64,000 nucleotides of DNA from an uncultured Croceitalea sp. (GCA_947499565.1 CANMOV010000001.1:992001-1056000); one strand, 5' to 3'; numbered from the stretch's first letter, positions 18,030-27,357 are shown. The notes: generated by a model from the letters alone, not told the origin. Translations and numbers: made by a program.

Positions 18030-18140
18030 TACAGCGTTTTTACATATAAGTAACGGCTTAGCATAACCATCAGTTACCGGTTTACGCAATCAATTTGGAA
18101 CCGACTTAGCGATTCCGGTTATACAGTGTTGTTAGAAGTT
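18030..18140. other. non-coding block between two hydrolase genes, attC-like in character
   Basis: This gap is richer in GC and in short inverted motifs than neighbouring gaps: CGGTT/AACCG pairs, and a plus-strand end GGTTATACAGTGTTGTTAG. Flanking TGTTAC and GTTGTTAG motifs at its two ends recall the core sites of integron attC elements and of non-coding elements seen between flavobacterial accessory genes. No ORF is present. The assignment is resemblance only. Confidence 0.25.
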
Positions 18141-18158
18141 TTTGTTATTACTAATTTA

Positions 18159-18953
18159 TCATAGAAATTTCAATATAACTTCTCCAAATGCCGCTGTTTT
18201 ATAAGTCCCATTATGTTCCCCAGGAACTAATTGTAACTCCGCATTTGGAATAGCCTCTTGCAAGGCTTTTGGATCACCATTATCGGTGTCCTCATCCCCC
18301 GCAATGACCAATACTTTAGCTGAAATGCTGCCCAAAGCTTCTTTGGAGGTAACTGGTTGGTGCTTTTGCTGCAAATGTAAACTTCTTAGGTCTGCACCTA
18401 TTGACTTTGCATATACTACTGCTCCTCTTGTTTCTGTTGTGGTTTTACCCACAAAAGCAGCTGCAAACATATGCCTCCTATCCCAATCTGGATTTGTAAA
18501 GTCAATCCCCATACCGCCCAATACCGCTTTTTTAATTCTGTTTTCTTGGGTCAAGAGTTTAGCCAATACAATGCTGCCACGAGAATAGCCAACAGCATCG
18601 TATTCCTTTAATTGTAGTTTGTTCGCAAGCAGTTTTAAATCCCTTACTTCCGCATCATTCGCATATGCTTGATCACTTTGGGGTTTATCTGAATCTCCAT
18701 TACCTCTTAAATCTGGAGCAATAACGCGATAACCTTTAGCTAATAATACCTTTTTTAATTCGGTTTTATCCCACGAGGTTCTAGAGTTTATAAATCCATG
18801 AATAAGCACAACTGGAAAACCGTTACCCTCATCAGAATAGGCAATTTTAACGCCATCAAAAGAATTAAAACTCTTTACCTGAGCATTACTAAAAACTGAA
18901 GCTAACAGAAATGCTACAAAACATACGCTTATTCCTTTTGTATTTAAAACCAT
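18159..18953 (-). CDS. exported alpha/beta fold hydrolase
   Basis: A 264-residue protein with a signal peptide (residues 1-24, ending FSNAQ) and a single alpha/beta-hydrolase domain. The oxyanion motif is VVLIHGFINSRTSWD near residue 50. Next come VIAPDLRGNGDSDKP, the nucleophile elbow GYSRGS near 122 (Ser), VLVIAGDEDTDNG with the acid, and the catalytic His in VPGEHNG near 247. The triad is complete. It probably acts on a small ester or lactone in the periplasm; the substrate is unknown. Its start overlaps the end of the methyltransferase gene by 10 bp, so they form a two-gene operon. Confidence 0.85.
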   Translation of the reverse strand: MVLNTKGISVCFVAFLLASVFSNAQVKSFNSFDGVKIAYSDEGNGFPVVLIHGFINSRTSWDKTELKKVLLAKGYRVIAPDLRGNGDSDKPQSDQAYANDAEVRDLKLLANKLQLKEYDAVGYSRGSIVLAKLLTQENRIKKAVLGGMGIDFTNPDWDRRHMFAAAFVGKTTTETRGAVVYAKSIGADLRSLHLQQKHQPVTSKEALGSISAKVLVIAGDEDTDNGDPKALQEAIPNAELQLVPGEHNGTYKTAAFGEVILKFL

Positions 18954-19396
18954 CTTCTTGTAGCTTTTAGGTAAAGTTTATATTCCTTTCCAAACAGTTT
19001 GGTTAACGCTGCCTCTTCATGTCGTATCTGAAAATGATTCATGTAATACACAAATCCTGCTAATATTACGGTATTAAAAGCATTGCCTAATTTTAAGGCA
19101 AAAGCAATCAAAAATAGTAATAGTGCCAAATACATAGGGTTTCTGGTATACTTAAAGATTCCGGAAACTACCAAACTACTTGCCTTTTCTGGGTTTAGCG
19201 GATTCGTAGTGGTTTTCTTTTTAAAGAATTGAAATAAAGCAATTAGCACTATTACAACTCCAACTCCAAACATAACATACATTAGCGCCTCACGGCCAAA
19301 AAATTCAAATTCACCTACGGGTAAGTATTTTGCCAAAAGATAACAAGTTCCAGCAAAAATAAGTGCAACTAAGGGTGGTGGTATTTTAATTTTCAT
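18944..19396 (-). CDS. isoprenylcysteine carboxyl methyltransferase-like membrane protein
   Basis: A 150-residue membrane protein with about four hydrophobic segments and the family C-terminal signature: SGIFKYTRNPMYLALLLFLI near residue 85, then the HEEAALTKLFGKEYKLYLKA motif. This is the PEMT/ICMT-like fold that binds SAM at the membrane face. In bacteria these proteins methylate lipids or small molecules; the true substrate is unknown. It is first in a two-gene operon with the hydrolase and divergent from rdgB. Confidence 0.87.
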   Translation of the reverse strand: MKIKIPPPLVALIFAGTCYLLAKYLPVGEFEFFGREALMYVMFGVGVVIVLIALFQFFKKKTTTNPLNPEKASSLVVSGIFKYTRNPMYLALLLFLIAFALKLGNAFNTVILAGFVYYMNHFQIRHEEAALTKLFGKEYKLYLKATRRWF

Positions 19397-19441
19397 TAGT
19401 CTAAAATACTACTTTAGCAATCAAATATTTATTTAGCATTT

Positions 19442-20026
19442 ATGGAATTGGTTTTTGCGACACACAATCAGAATAAATTCGAAGAAGTATTGCTTCTTAT
19501 ACCAGAACATATCAAACTGTTATCTCTTGATATGATTGAGTGTTTTGATAAAATTGAAGAAACCGGAACTACTTTAGAAGAGAATGCGCAGCTAAAAGCT
19601 GATTTTGTAACTAAAAACTACGGATTTAACTGTTTTTCTGATGATACCGGGCTTTTGGTTGATGCGCTAAACGGAGCTCCAGGAGTACATACAGCTAGAT
19701 ATGCAGGTGAAAAAAAAGATGCGGATGCAAATATGGACAAACTCCTTGCCGCTTTGAATGATAACGATAATAGAAATGCCCATTTTAAAACCGCTATTGC
19801 ACTTAACATCAATTCAGAAAAGCATCAATTTAATGGTGTTGTAGAAGGTACTATTGCTTCTAAAAAAAGTGGTGCCAAAGGATTTGGTTATGACCCTATA
19901 TTTATCCCAGAAGGTTATGATAAGACTTTTGCAGAACTACCGCTATTCATAAAGAATAAAATTAGCCACCGAGGCAGAGCTATTCAAAAATTAATGGCTT
20001 TTCTAATAGAGCATCAACTATTTTAG
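19442..20026 (+). CDS. rdgB: non-canonical purine NTP pyrophosphatase (XTP/dITP diphosphatase)
   Basis: A 194-residue Ham1/RdgB enzyme that hydrolyses dITP and XTP, keeping deaminated purines out of DNA. Signatures: ATHNQNKFEEV near the N-terminus, ETGTTLEENAQLKA, FSDDTGLLVDALNGAPGVHT with the catalytic Asp, AKGFGYDPIFIPEG, and SHRGRAIQKL at the C-terminus. Length is normal. It is divergent from the membrane methyltransferase across 45 bp and is followed by the helicase promoter. Confidence 0.95.
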   Translation: MELVFATHNQNKFEEVLLLIPEHIKLLSLDMIECFDKIEETGTTLEENAQLKADFVTKNYGFNCFSDDTGLLVDALNGAPGVHTARYAGEKKDADANMDKLLAALNDNDNRNAHFKTAIALNINSEKHQFNGVVEGTIASKKSGAKGFGYDPIFIPEGYDKTFAELPLFIKNKISHRGRAIQKLMAFLIEHQLF

Positions 20027-20050
20027 TTAAGCTCATTTTCAATCTACCAT

Positions 20051-20080
20051 TGCTAACAAATTAATTAGCAGTACCTTTGC
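20051..20080 (+). promoter_or_regulatory. Bacteroidota-type promoter of the DEAD-box helicase gene
   Basis: TTG, then exactly 19 bases, then TACCTTTG: a full match to the TTG-N19-TAnnTTTG promoter. Transcription should start about seven bases after the -7 box, near 20087. That leaves a leader of about 95 bases. Confidence 0.75.
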
Positions 20081-20087
20081 CGAAAAT

Positions 20088-20183
20088 TTAACGCCGCCGG
20101 TATGGCAGGTGTTGTAATGGGCTTCGGTTTATAGGAAACAATCGCTCTATTCAACACACATATTTGCGATTACTATAAACATT
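20088..20183 (+). promoter_or_regulatory. GC-rich 5' leader of the DEAD-box helicase mRNA
   Basis: The predicted transcript begins with a strikingly GC-rich block (GCCGCCGGTATGGCAGG, then GTAATGGGCTTCGG) in an otherwise AT-rich gap. It then turns AT-rich up to the ATG. No ORF is apparent. The leader looks like a structured RNA element, possibly controlling the helicase, but no known riboswitch class is recognised. Confidence 0.4.
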
Positions 20184-21983
20184 ATGTCAAAATTTGAAAA
20201 TTTAGGGCTTCAAAAGTCCCTTTTAGCTGCTGTTGCAGATTTAGGATTTGAAAATCCTTCCGAAGTACAAGAAAAAGCAATTCCAATTTTATTAGAAAGT
20301 GAAACCGATTTGGTTGCCTTAGCGCAAACTGGGACTGGTAAAACAGCCGCTTTTGGTTTTCCACTAATTCAGAAAATAGATAGCGCAAGTAGGACCACAC
20401 AAGGTTTAATACTGTCTCCTACGCGAGAATTGTGTTTACAGATTACTAACGAAATGAAACTTTACTCAAAACATGAGAAAGGTGTTAATATCGTTGCTAT
20501 ATATGGCGGTGCAAGCATTACAGACCAAGCAAGAGCTATTAAAAAAGGTGCCCAGATTGTAGTGGCCACCCCAGGCCGTATGAAAGATATGATTGGACGA
20601 GGTTTGGTTGATATCTCCAAAATCGATTACTGTATCCTAGATGAGGCTGATGAGATGTTGAACATGGGATTCTTTGAAGATATCAAAGACATTCTTTCTA
20701 ACACACCAAAAGAGAAATCTACTTGGTTGTTTTCTGCAACCATGCCTAAAGAAGTTTCTACTATTGCTAAAAAGTTTATGCATAGCCCTAAAGAAATTAC
20801 GGTTGGCGCAAAAAACTCTGGTGCAAGTACGGTACAGCATGAATATTATGTGGTGAGTGGTCGCGATCGTTATCCTGCTTTAAAACGTTTAGCGGATGCA
20901 AATCCAGGAATATTTTCTGTAATCTTCTGTAGAACAAAACGTGATACGCAGCGCGTTGCCGAAAAACTGATTGAGGATGGTTATAATGCAGGTGCATTGC
21001 ATGGTGATTTGAGTCAGAATCAACGTGATTTGGTGATGAACTCCTTTCGTAAAAAACAAATACAAATGCTTGTAGCTACGGATGTAGCAGCAAGAGGTAT
21101 AGATGTTGATGATATTACCCACGTAATTAACTATCAACTTCCTGATGAAATTGAAACCTATACGCACCGCAGTGGTCGTACTGGTAGAGCAGGAAAATCT
21201 GGAATTTCCATGGTTATTGTTACACGCAGCGAAATGCGAAAAATAAAAGCCATTGAAAGAAAAATTGGTCAAGATTTTCTTGAGATGAAAATTCCAACCG
21301 GAATTCAGATTTGTGAAATTCAGCTTTATCACTTAGTAAATAAGATTAAAGACACTAAGATTAATGAGGAGATAGATAAGTATTTACCTGCTATTAATGA
21401 GGTTTTAGAAGGTCTAGATAGGGATGAGCTTATTAAAAAAATTGTTTCTGTAGAATTTACTCGTTTCTTTACCTACTACAACAAAACAAGAGATCTTAAT
21501 TCGGATGATAGGTCCAATAAGAAGGAGCGTGGCGAACGTAATTCTGGAGAAATACCAAAAGATGGTTCGGTTCGCTATTTTATAAATGTAGGTGAGCGAG
21601 ACAATTATGATTGGATGTCTTTAAAAGACTTTTTACGTGACACTTTAGGTTTAGACCAAGATGATATTTATAAGGTAGATACTAAGGATACCTTCTCTTT
21701 TTTCAATACAGAGGCTAAGTTTACCCCAATGATTTTGGAAACGTTCTCCGATTTTAAGGTTGACGGTCGTTTTGTAAATGTTGAAGTTTCTAAAAACCCC
21801 GGTGGCGGTGGAGGTCGCAGAGGTGGCGGCGGAGGTAGAAGAGATCGCAACCGTAGCGGTGGCGGTGGCAGAAGAGACCGTAGTCGCGATGGTGGCGGTA
21901 GAAGAGATCGTAATTCTTCGTTTAAAGGTGGCAAGAGTTCAGCAAATAAGAGTAAGGGAAAAAGAAATAAAGGCTTCTATTAG
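20184..21983 (+). CDS. DEAD-box ATP-dependent RNA helicase with DbpA-type RNA-binding domain and RGG-like tail
   Basis: A 599-residue RNA helicase. The core holds the Q motif (LGFENPSEVQEKAIP), AQTGTGKTAAFG, PTRELCLQ, TPGRMKD, DEAD near residue 155, the SAT box, DVAARGID and HRSGRTGRAGKSG. A DbpA-like RRM domain follows at ~460-535 (VRYFINVGERDNYDW). The last ~65 residues are a glycine/arginine-rich tail with repeated GGGGRRDR units. Such helicases act in ribosome assembly or RNA decay, often in the cold. The tail-coding bases are repetitive and GC-rich and create spurious ORFs in other frames. Confidence 0.94.
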   Translation: MSKFENLGLQKSLLAAVADLGFENPSEVQEKAIPILLESETDLVALAQTGTGKTAAFGFPLIQKIDSASRTTQGLILSPTRELCLQITNEMKLYSKHEKGVNIVAIYGGASITDQARAIKKGAQIVVATPGRMKDMIGRGLVDISKIDYCILDEADEMLNMGFFEDIKDILSNTPKEKSTWLFSATMPKEVSTIAKKFMHSPKEITVGAKNSGASTVQHEYYVVSGRDRYPALKRLADANPGIFSVIFCRTKRDTQRVAEKLIEDGYNAGALHGDLSQNQRDLVMNSFRKKQIQMLVATDVAARGIDVDDITHVINYQLPDEIETYTHRSGRTGRAGKSGISMVIVTRSEMRKIKAIERKIGQDFLEMKIPTGIQICEIQLYHLVNKIKDTKINEEIDKYLPAINEVLEGLDRDELIKKIVSVEFTRFFTYYNKTRDLNSDDRSNKKERGERNSGEIPKDGSVRYFINVGERDNYDWMSLKDFLRDTLGLDQDDIYKVDTKDTFSFFNTEAKFTPMILETFSDFKVDGRFVNVEVSKNPGGGGGRRGGGGGRRDRNRSGGGGRRDRSRDGGGRRDRNSSFKGGKSSANKSKGKRNKGFY

Positions 21984-22061
21984 TTAAGAGCTTCCCAAAA
22001 TGCATGGGCATTTCCAGCTTTATTTTCTTTGTTTCGTATTTTTAGCACAGAAAATTGCTTC

Positions 22062-22832
22062 ATGAAGAAACTTTTACCTCTAGTTCTAGTGCTTAACTAC
22101 ATTGTTGGTTTCTCACAAGATGATGTTATACCCTCACAAGAATTATCCGCAACAGTTATTAATGCTCAAACGGAATTTCCATTAGAGAGTGTCCATATTA
22201 TCAATTTAAATCAGGTAAAAGGAACTATCACCAATGAAGATGGTAAATTTTCTATTCCGGCAGCAGTTAATGATACGCTGTACCTCACTTATCTGGGTTT
22301 TAAACCCCAAAAAGTAAGGGTCACTAATGACATGTTTAAATTTGAGGATACCAAAATCTCACTTACAGAACTAGCTTATGCCCTAGAAGAAGTTGTGGTT
22401 AGGCCATATCAGCTTACTGGTTACCTGGAAATTGATGTTAAAAATCTTCCTATAAATGATGCTTACCAATACAGTATTTCTGGATTGAACAAAAGTTATG
22501 AAGCTGGTAACAAAAACCCAAGTGCTGTCACAAAAGTTTTAGGTGCAATTCTAAATCCTGCAGATTTGCTGCGGAATCTCTTTGGGAAAAAACCACGGCA
22601 AATGCGTAAGCTTCAGCAGATGAAACAGGATGATGAAATTCGTAATTTATTGGCCTCAAAATTTGACAGAGAGACACTAACCGAGTTATTACAAATAGAG
22701 AAAATGGATATTGATGACATTTTAAATAACTGTAACTACTCCAAATCGTTTATAACTACCGCAAATGATTTGCAGATTTTGGATGCTATTAGTGCTTGCT
22801 ATGAAGAATATAAAGTTCTGAATAGGAGGTAA
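22062..22832 (+). CDS. exported carboxypeptidase-regulatory-like domain protein
   Basis: A 256-residue protein with a signal peptide (residues 1-18, ending VGFSQ). It has one CarboxypepD_reg-like beta-sandwich near residues 28-105: AQTEFPLESVHIINLNQVKG, then TNEDGKFSIPA and LTYLGFKPQKV. This domain is common at the start of TonB receptors, but here it stands alone. The C-terminal half is helical and charged with no known motif. I start at the ATG giving a clean signal peptide, not the in-frame TTG 33 bases upstream. Function is unknown; probably periplasmic or envelope associated. Confidence 0.77.
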   Translation: MKKLLPLVLVLNYIVGFSQDDVIPSQELSATVINAQTEFPLESVHIINLNQVKGTITNEDGKFSIPAAVNDTLYLTYLGFKPQKVRVTNDMFKFEDTKISLTELAYALEEVVVRPYQLTGYLEIDVKNLPINDAYQYSISGLNKSYEAGNKNPSAVTKVLGAILNPADLLRNLFGKKPRQMRKLQQMKQDDEIRNLLASKFDRETLTELLQIEKMDIDDILNNCNYSKSFITTANDLQILDAISACYEEYKVLNRR

Positions 22833-22945
22833 TTCGATTATATTATCACCCCCGCTCGCAGCTTTTCTTCCTAAGTATTTTTACAGGTATAAATAAATTT
22901 TATATTTCGGACTGCATTTTATAGCTTTAAGCAAATTCCCTGAAG

Positions 22946-24637
22946 ATGAAAAAACTACTTATCGCTGTGTCGATACTTTGCCTTGCATTTAGTTGTAAAA
23001 AAGTTGAAAAACAAGTTGCTGAGGAACCTAAACAAGTTGCTGAAGTGCTAGAAACAGTAGAAAAAAACAAACCATTCTTTTGGGAAGGTGCAAACATCTA
23101 TTTTTTATTAACCGACCGTTTTAATAATGGGAACCCTGAAAAAGATGTTAATTTTTCAAGAACAGATTCTACAGCTGTTCTTAGAGGTTTTGAAGGTGGT
23201 GATATTGCGGGTATTACGGAAAAAATAGAAGATGGCTATTTTACAGATTTAGGTATCAATGCAATTTGGTTTACGCCAATAGTTGAGCAGATTCACGGAC
23301 CAACCAATGAAGGAACTGGCAACACCTATGGCTACCATGGCTATTGGACAAAAGATTGGACAGCCATTGATTCTAATTTTGGTGATAAACAAGAATTACA
23401 CAAATTAGTTAGATCCGCACATTCTAAAGGAATTAGAATCCTTCTAGATGTGGTTCTAAATCATACAGGTCCAGTAACAGAAATTGACCCAGTATGGCCC
23501 GAGGATTGGGTAAGAACAGGGCCTCCATGCGAGTTTACGACCTACGAGAACACAACAGCCTGTACTCTTGTTAAAAACCTACCAGATATCTTAACCGAGT
23601 CCGACGAGCCTGTAGAATTACCAGATGCTTTATTAGCGAAGTGGAAAGAAGAAGGACGTTTAAGTCAAGAATTGGATGAATTACAGCTATTTTTTGAACG
23701 AACTGGTTATCCTAGAGCACCACGATTTTATATAATGAAATGGCTTACAGATTACATTAATGAGTTTGGAGTTGATGGGTTTCGTGTGGATACGGTAAAA
23801 CATGTTAATGAGAATGCCTGGGCAGAACTTAGAAAAGAAGCAGATTACGCTTTTGAAACTTGGAAAAAGAAGCATCCTAATGAAGTATTAGATGATAATC
23901 CTTTTTACATGGTAGGCGAAGTATATAATTATGGCATTTCTTCTGGAAGATTATTCGATTTTGGGGATAAAGAAGTAGACTATTATGATAACGGATTTAA
24001 AAGCCTTATTAATTTCGAATTGAAGACTGATGCGCTGAAGAATTATGACGCTATTTTCAAAAAATACAATTATTTGCTTAATACCAAATTAAAAGGCAAA
24101 AGTGTGGTTAACTACCTTACGTCTCATGATGATGGAAGCCCGTTTGATGCTGCACGTAAAAAACCTTTTTATTCAGCGAATGTGTTATTACTAACTCCTG
24201 GCGCTTCCCAGGTCTATTACGGTGACGAGACTTCTAGACCCCTAGTAATTGAAGGTACGGAAGGTGATGCGACGCTACGTTCTTTTATGAATTGGGAAGA
24301 TTTAGATAGCATTCCAAAAATCCAAAAAATACATAAACACTGGCAAAAACTAGGTCAGTTTAGAGCCAATCACCCAGCTGTAGGAGCCGGTAAACATAAG
24401 CGCTTGGCTAAATCACCGTACGTATTCTCTAGAATGTACATTAATGGGGATTATAAGGATAAAGTTGCTATTGGATTGGATTTACCAAAAGGCAAGAAAT
24501 CGCTTTGGGTAAAAGGTTTTTTTGGTGAAGGCACCAAACTTTACGATACCTACTCAGAAACTGAGGTAGTAGTAAAAAATGGTAAAGTCATTTTAGAGAA
24601 CGACTTTGACACTGCACTACTTGAATTAGTGCAATAG
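22946..24637 (+). CDS. GH13 alpha-amylase family lipoprotein
   Basis: A 563-residue glycoside hydrolase. The N-terminus is a lipoprotein signal (ILCLAFSC, Cys at about 17), placing it on the envelope. The (beta/alpha)8 domain shows the GH13 regions: ILLDVVLNHTG (region I), GFRVDTVKHV with the nucleophile Asp, MVGEVYNYG with the acid/base Glu, and LTSHDDGSPF (region IV). DRFNNGNPEKD near residue 57 is a calcium-site-like loop. A C-terminal beta domain follows. It should cleave alpha-1,4-glucans or maltodextrins. No SusC/SusD pair adjoins it, so it is not in a classic polysaccharide locus. Confidence 0.92.
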   Translation: MKKLLIAVSILCLAFSCKKVEKQVAEEPKQVAEVLETVEKNKPFFWEGANIYFLLTDRFNNGNPEKDVNFSRTDSTAVLRGFEGGDIAGITEKIEDGYFTDLGINAIWFTPIVEQIHGPTNEGTGNTYGYHGYWTKDWTAIDSNFGDKQELHKLVRSAHSKGIRILLDVVLNHTGPVTEIDPVWPEDWVRTGPPCEFTTYENTTACTLVKNLPDILTESDEPVELPDALLAKWKEEGRLSQELDELQLFFERTGYPRAPRFYIMKWLTDYINEFGVDGFRVDTVKHVNENAWAELRKEADYAFETWKKKHPNEVLDDNPFYMVGEVYNYGISSGRLFDFGDKEVDYYDNGFKSLINFELKTDALKNYDAIFKKYNYLLNTKLKGKSVVNYLTSHDDGSPFDAARKKPFYSANVLLLTPGASQVYYGDETSRPLVIEGTEGDATLRSFMNWEDLDSIPKIQKIHKHWQKLGQFRANHPAVGAGKHKRLAKSPYVFSRMYINGDYKDKVAIGLDLPKGKKSLWVKGFFGEGTKLYDTYSETEVVVKNGKVILENDFDTALLELVQ

Positions 24638-24666
24638 ATCGAAACAACATAGTAAAACTACAATCC

Positions 24667-26445
24667 ATGCATAAAGTATTGCTAACATTTTTTGCACTAA
24701 GCTGTTGGTTGTCAATTTATAGCCAAAGCAATTCCTATAAAGTTTCATTTGATAATGCTGTACATCATGAAGGTGTATTTACCATGTCGTTTCCTGAAAT
24801 AACTTCCGATACTTTATCTGTTCGTATGGCAAATAGTTCGCCAGGGCGTTATGCTTTCCATTCGTTTGCTAAAAACGTTTACAATTTTAAAGCAATGGAT
24901 AGTAAGGGTAAAACCATCGCTTTTCATAGACCAAATCCATACCAATGGGATATTTATAACCATGATGGTGCAGTAACCATACAATATACCCTATTTGCAA
25001 ATCGAGGGGATGGGACCTATTCTCAAATTGATGAAACCCATGCACACTTAAACATTCCTGCAAGTTTTATGTTTGCCCCAGCATTAGAGAAAAGGCCTAT
25101 TGAAATCTCTTTTGATACTCCCCCAGCTTATAAATGGAAGGTCGCTACGCAATTAAAAAAACAAAAGGAGAATCTGTATTGGGCTCCTAATCTTTACTAC
25201 TTTATGGATAGCCCAATAGAACTAAGTAATTATGGGCTTCGGGAGTTTAAAATAAGTACTAATGGCAAAGAACAAAATATTCGTTTTGTTTTACACCATA
25301 ACGGTACCGATGAAGAATTAGATAACTATTTTGAAAGTGTAAAACTGATTGTAAAAGAACAAGAAAAGGTTTTTGGAGAATTACCCGATTTTGATTTTGA
25401 TGAGTATACATTTTTAGCCTGTTACCTGCCAAATGTTAATGGAGATGGAATGGAACATCGCAATTCAACCATATTAACCTCAACTAGAAGTCTGGCTAAT
25501 GAAGGGCTTAAAAGAAATCTAGGTACTGTTTCCCATGAATTTTTTCATGCTTGGAATGTAGAACGTATACGTCCGAAATCATTAGAACCTTTTGACTTTG
25601 ATAATACGGATATGAGCGGTGAGCTTTGGTTTGCAGAAGGTTTCACCTCATATTATACCAATTTAATACTCTGTAGGGCAGGGTTAAGAACACCGGAAGA
25701 ATATGTTACTGGACTTAATGGTGGTTTTAATTACGTTTGGAACTCTAATGGTACTAAATTTTTTAACCCTATTGAGATGAGCTATCAGGCTCCATTTGTA
25801 GATGCCGCAACATCATTGGACCCTCAAAACCGAAATAATACTTTTATCTCCTATTATTCTTATGGAAGTGTTCTTGGTCTTGCTTTGGATTTATCGCTGC
25901 GGAAAAACAATTTAAACCTAGATGATTTCTTTAAAAAGATTTGGAATACGTTTGGTAAGAGGGAAAAACCATATAAGATTAAAGATCTACATCTAGCTCT
26001 AAACGAATACGCTGGGAAAAACTTCGGAGACTCCTTTTTTGAAAATTATATCTACAATAGTAAGATGCCAGATTATAAAACCCTGTTTGCCAGTGTAGGT
26101 TTAAAAATAACTCAAGATGAAGAGACTGGAACGTTTGGAACGTATGTAAATAAAAACACCATTGGAAACAATACACTTATAGATTCTCCTGCGTATAATG
26201 CTGGGCTTGAAAAAGATGATATAATTACAGAAGTGAATGCTATTAAAATGACGGAAGCGCATCATTTTGCAGATTTTCTAAAGGATAAAAAAGAAGGTGA
26301 AACGCTGAAAATAGCTTACACACGCCACGGAAATATTAAAGAAACCGAATTAACGCTTACCAAAAATCCAAAATACACTATTGCTATCGATAGTGAGGCT
26401 GATAAAAAAGCAATTTCGATGCGTAATGACTGGTTAAAGCAATAA
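24667..26445 (+). CDS. M61 family metallopeptidase with PDZ domain
   Basis: A 592-residue exported glycyl aminopeptidase-like enzyme. A signal peptide ends near SIYSQS. The N-terminal beta domain is followed by the zinc site: SHEFFHAWNVERIRP (HExxH) near residue 290, and LWFAEGFTSYY with the third ligand Glu. A PDZ domain occupies ~475-565 (GTYVNKN to the TLTKNP end). M61 enzymes trim peptides starting with Gly or Ala. It starts 30 bp after the amylase and may be in the same transcript. Confidence 0.93.
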   Translation: MHKVLLTFFALSCWLSIYSQSNSYKVSFDNAVHHEGVFTMSFPEITSDTLSVRMANSSPGRYAFHSFAKNVYNFKAMDSKGKTIAFHRPNPYQWDIYNHDGAVTIQYTLFANRGDGTYSQIDETHAHLNIPASFMFAPALEKRPIEISFDTPPAYKWKVATQLKKQKENLYWAPNLYYFMDSPIELSNYGLREFKISTNGKEQNIRFVLHHNGTDEELDNYFESVKLIVKEQEKVFGELPDFDFDEYTFLACYLPNVNGDGMEHRNSTILTSTRSLANEGLKRNLGTVSHEFFHAWNVERIRPKSLEPFDFDNTDMSGELWFAEGFTSYYTNLILCRAGLRTPEEYVTGLNGGFNYVWNSNGTKFFNPIEMSYQAPFVDAATSLDPQNRNNTFISYYSYGSVLGLALDLSLRKNNLNLDDFFKKIWNTFGKREKPYKIKDLHLALNEYAGKNFGDSFFENYIYNSKMPDYKTLFASVGLKITQDEETGTFGTYVNKNTIGNNTLIDSPAYNAGLEKDDIITEVNAIKMTEAHHFADFLKDKKEGETLKIAYTRHGNIKETELTLTKNPKYTIAIDSEADKKAISMRNDWLKQ

Positions 26446-26446
26446 G

Positions 26447-26830
26447 CTATTCTGGTGAAGAATGCAATGCTATTCTATTCCCTTCAGAATCATGAAATAA
26501 GCCCATAAAACCTATTTCATCACTAATCTTGGTTTTGGGCTGTAAAATGCGTCCTCCTGCGTCTTCAATTCTATCCAATTCATTCTGTACATCTTTGCAA
26601 GACAAATAGATAAGTACACCCTCTTTCCGGTTTGGTATATACCATTCTGGTTGCAGTACTAAAGAACCCGAGGATCCCGGTTTTCCTTGTTCAGCCGGAA
26701 GCCACGCCATGAGCGTACCTCCAAAATCTTGAACTGTTATTTTTATTTGAAAGACGGTTTCATAAAAATCCTTAGCTCTATCCATGTTAGTAACTGGTAT
26801 TTCTACCCAGCCTATTAAATTCTGTTCCAT
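26447..26830 (-). CDS. VOC family protein (glyoxalase/bleomycin-resistance fold)
   Basis: A 127-residue protein with the paired beta-alpha-beta-beta-beta units of the vicinal oxygen chelate fold: LIGWVEIPVTNMDRAKDFYE at the start, then VLIYLSCKDVQNELDRIEDA and IGFMGLFHDSEGNRIALHS. Metal ligands are only partly clear, so enzymatic activity is uncertain. Its start codon overlaps the stop of the SRPBCC gene by one base (TAATG), a sign of coupled translation. The two probably act together, but on what is unknown. Confidence 0.87.
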   Translation of the reverse strand: MEQNLIGWVEIPVTNMDRAKDFYETVFQIKITVQDFGGTLMAWLPAEQGKPGSSGSLVLQPEWYIPNRKEGVLIYLSCKDVQNELDRIEDAGGRILQPKTKISDEIGFMGLFHDSEGNRIALHSSPE

Positions 26831-27357
26831 TATCCTTCCATCAAACTTTTAAAACTTTCCAAACCTTCTTCAAAATCTTTACCAACCGTTTTATCCATAC
26901 TAAAAAAGAGCATAAAAATGCTAAAGGGAAATTTATTTTTACCGGAAAATCCCCAAGTTACCTTAGTGCCTGAATCTTTAGCATCTTCAACATTAAAATA
27001 ACAATCTGCTTCCGATTTCCATGGTTTAAAAAAACGAAGTTTTCCTTCAATCCGTTCTCCATCTATAATCTTCATAATTTCCTGCTCTCCCTCACCAACA
27101 TCTTTATTTCCTACCCATGCACTTTTAGCCCCCACTTCGCCATCAGTTCCTGTAAATTCCTTTTTCATATTAGGGTCTTTTTTGTCCCATGGAGACCATT
27201 CACCTTGCTTTTTAAGAGACCTTAACTCCGTAAAAACTTCGGTTCTGGATTTGTTCACCGTAATAGCCCTAGAAACATCATAAGATTTTGGAGCAAGCAT
27301 GCCTAAAATTAAAATAAGCAATACTATCCCTCCCAGAATGTAGAGAAATGTTATCAT
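26830..27357 (-). CDS. membrane-anchored SRPBCC family protein
   Basis: A 175-residue protein with one N-terminal membrane helix (ITFLYILGGIVLLILILGML). It is followed by a START/polyketide-cyclase-like domain: VSRAITVNKSRTEVFTELRS, WSPWDKKDPNMKKEFTG and the C-terminal FEEGLESFKSLMEG helix. The fold makes a hydrophobic ligand pocket; the ligand is unknown. It is first in an operon with the VOC gene. Confidence 0.87.
   Translation of the reverse strand: MITFLYILGGIVLLILILGMLAPKSYDVSRAITVNKSRTEVFTELRSLKKQGEWSPWDKKDPNMKKEFTGTDGEVGAKSAWVGNKDVGEGEQEIMKIIDGERIEGKLRFFKPWKSEADCYFNVEDAKDSGTKVTWGFSGKNKFPFSIFMLFFSMDKTVGKDFEEGLESFKSLMEG

Noticed and set aside
21668-21987. Proline-rich and Val/Ala-rich ORFs over the helicase tail
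   Set aside because: They arise from the repetitive GGT/AGA coding of the glycine-arginine tail; no family match.
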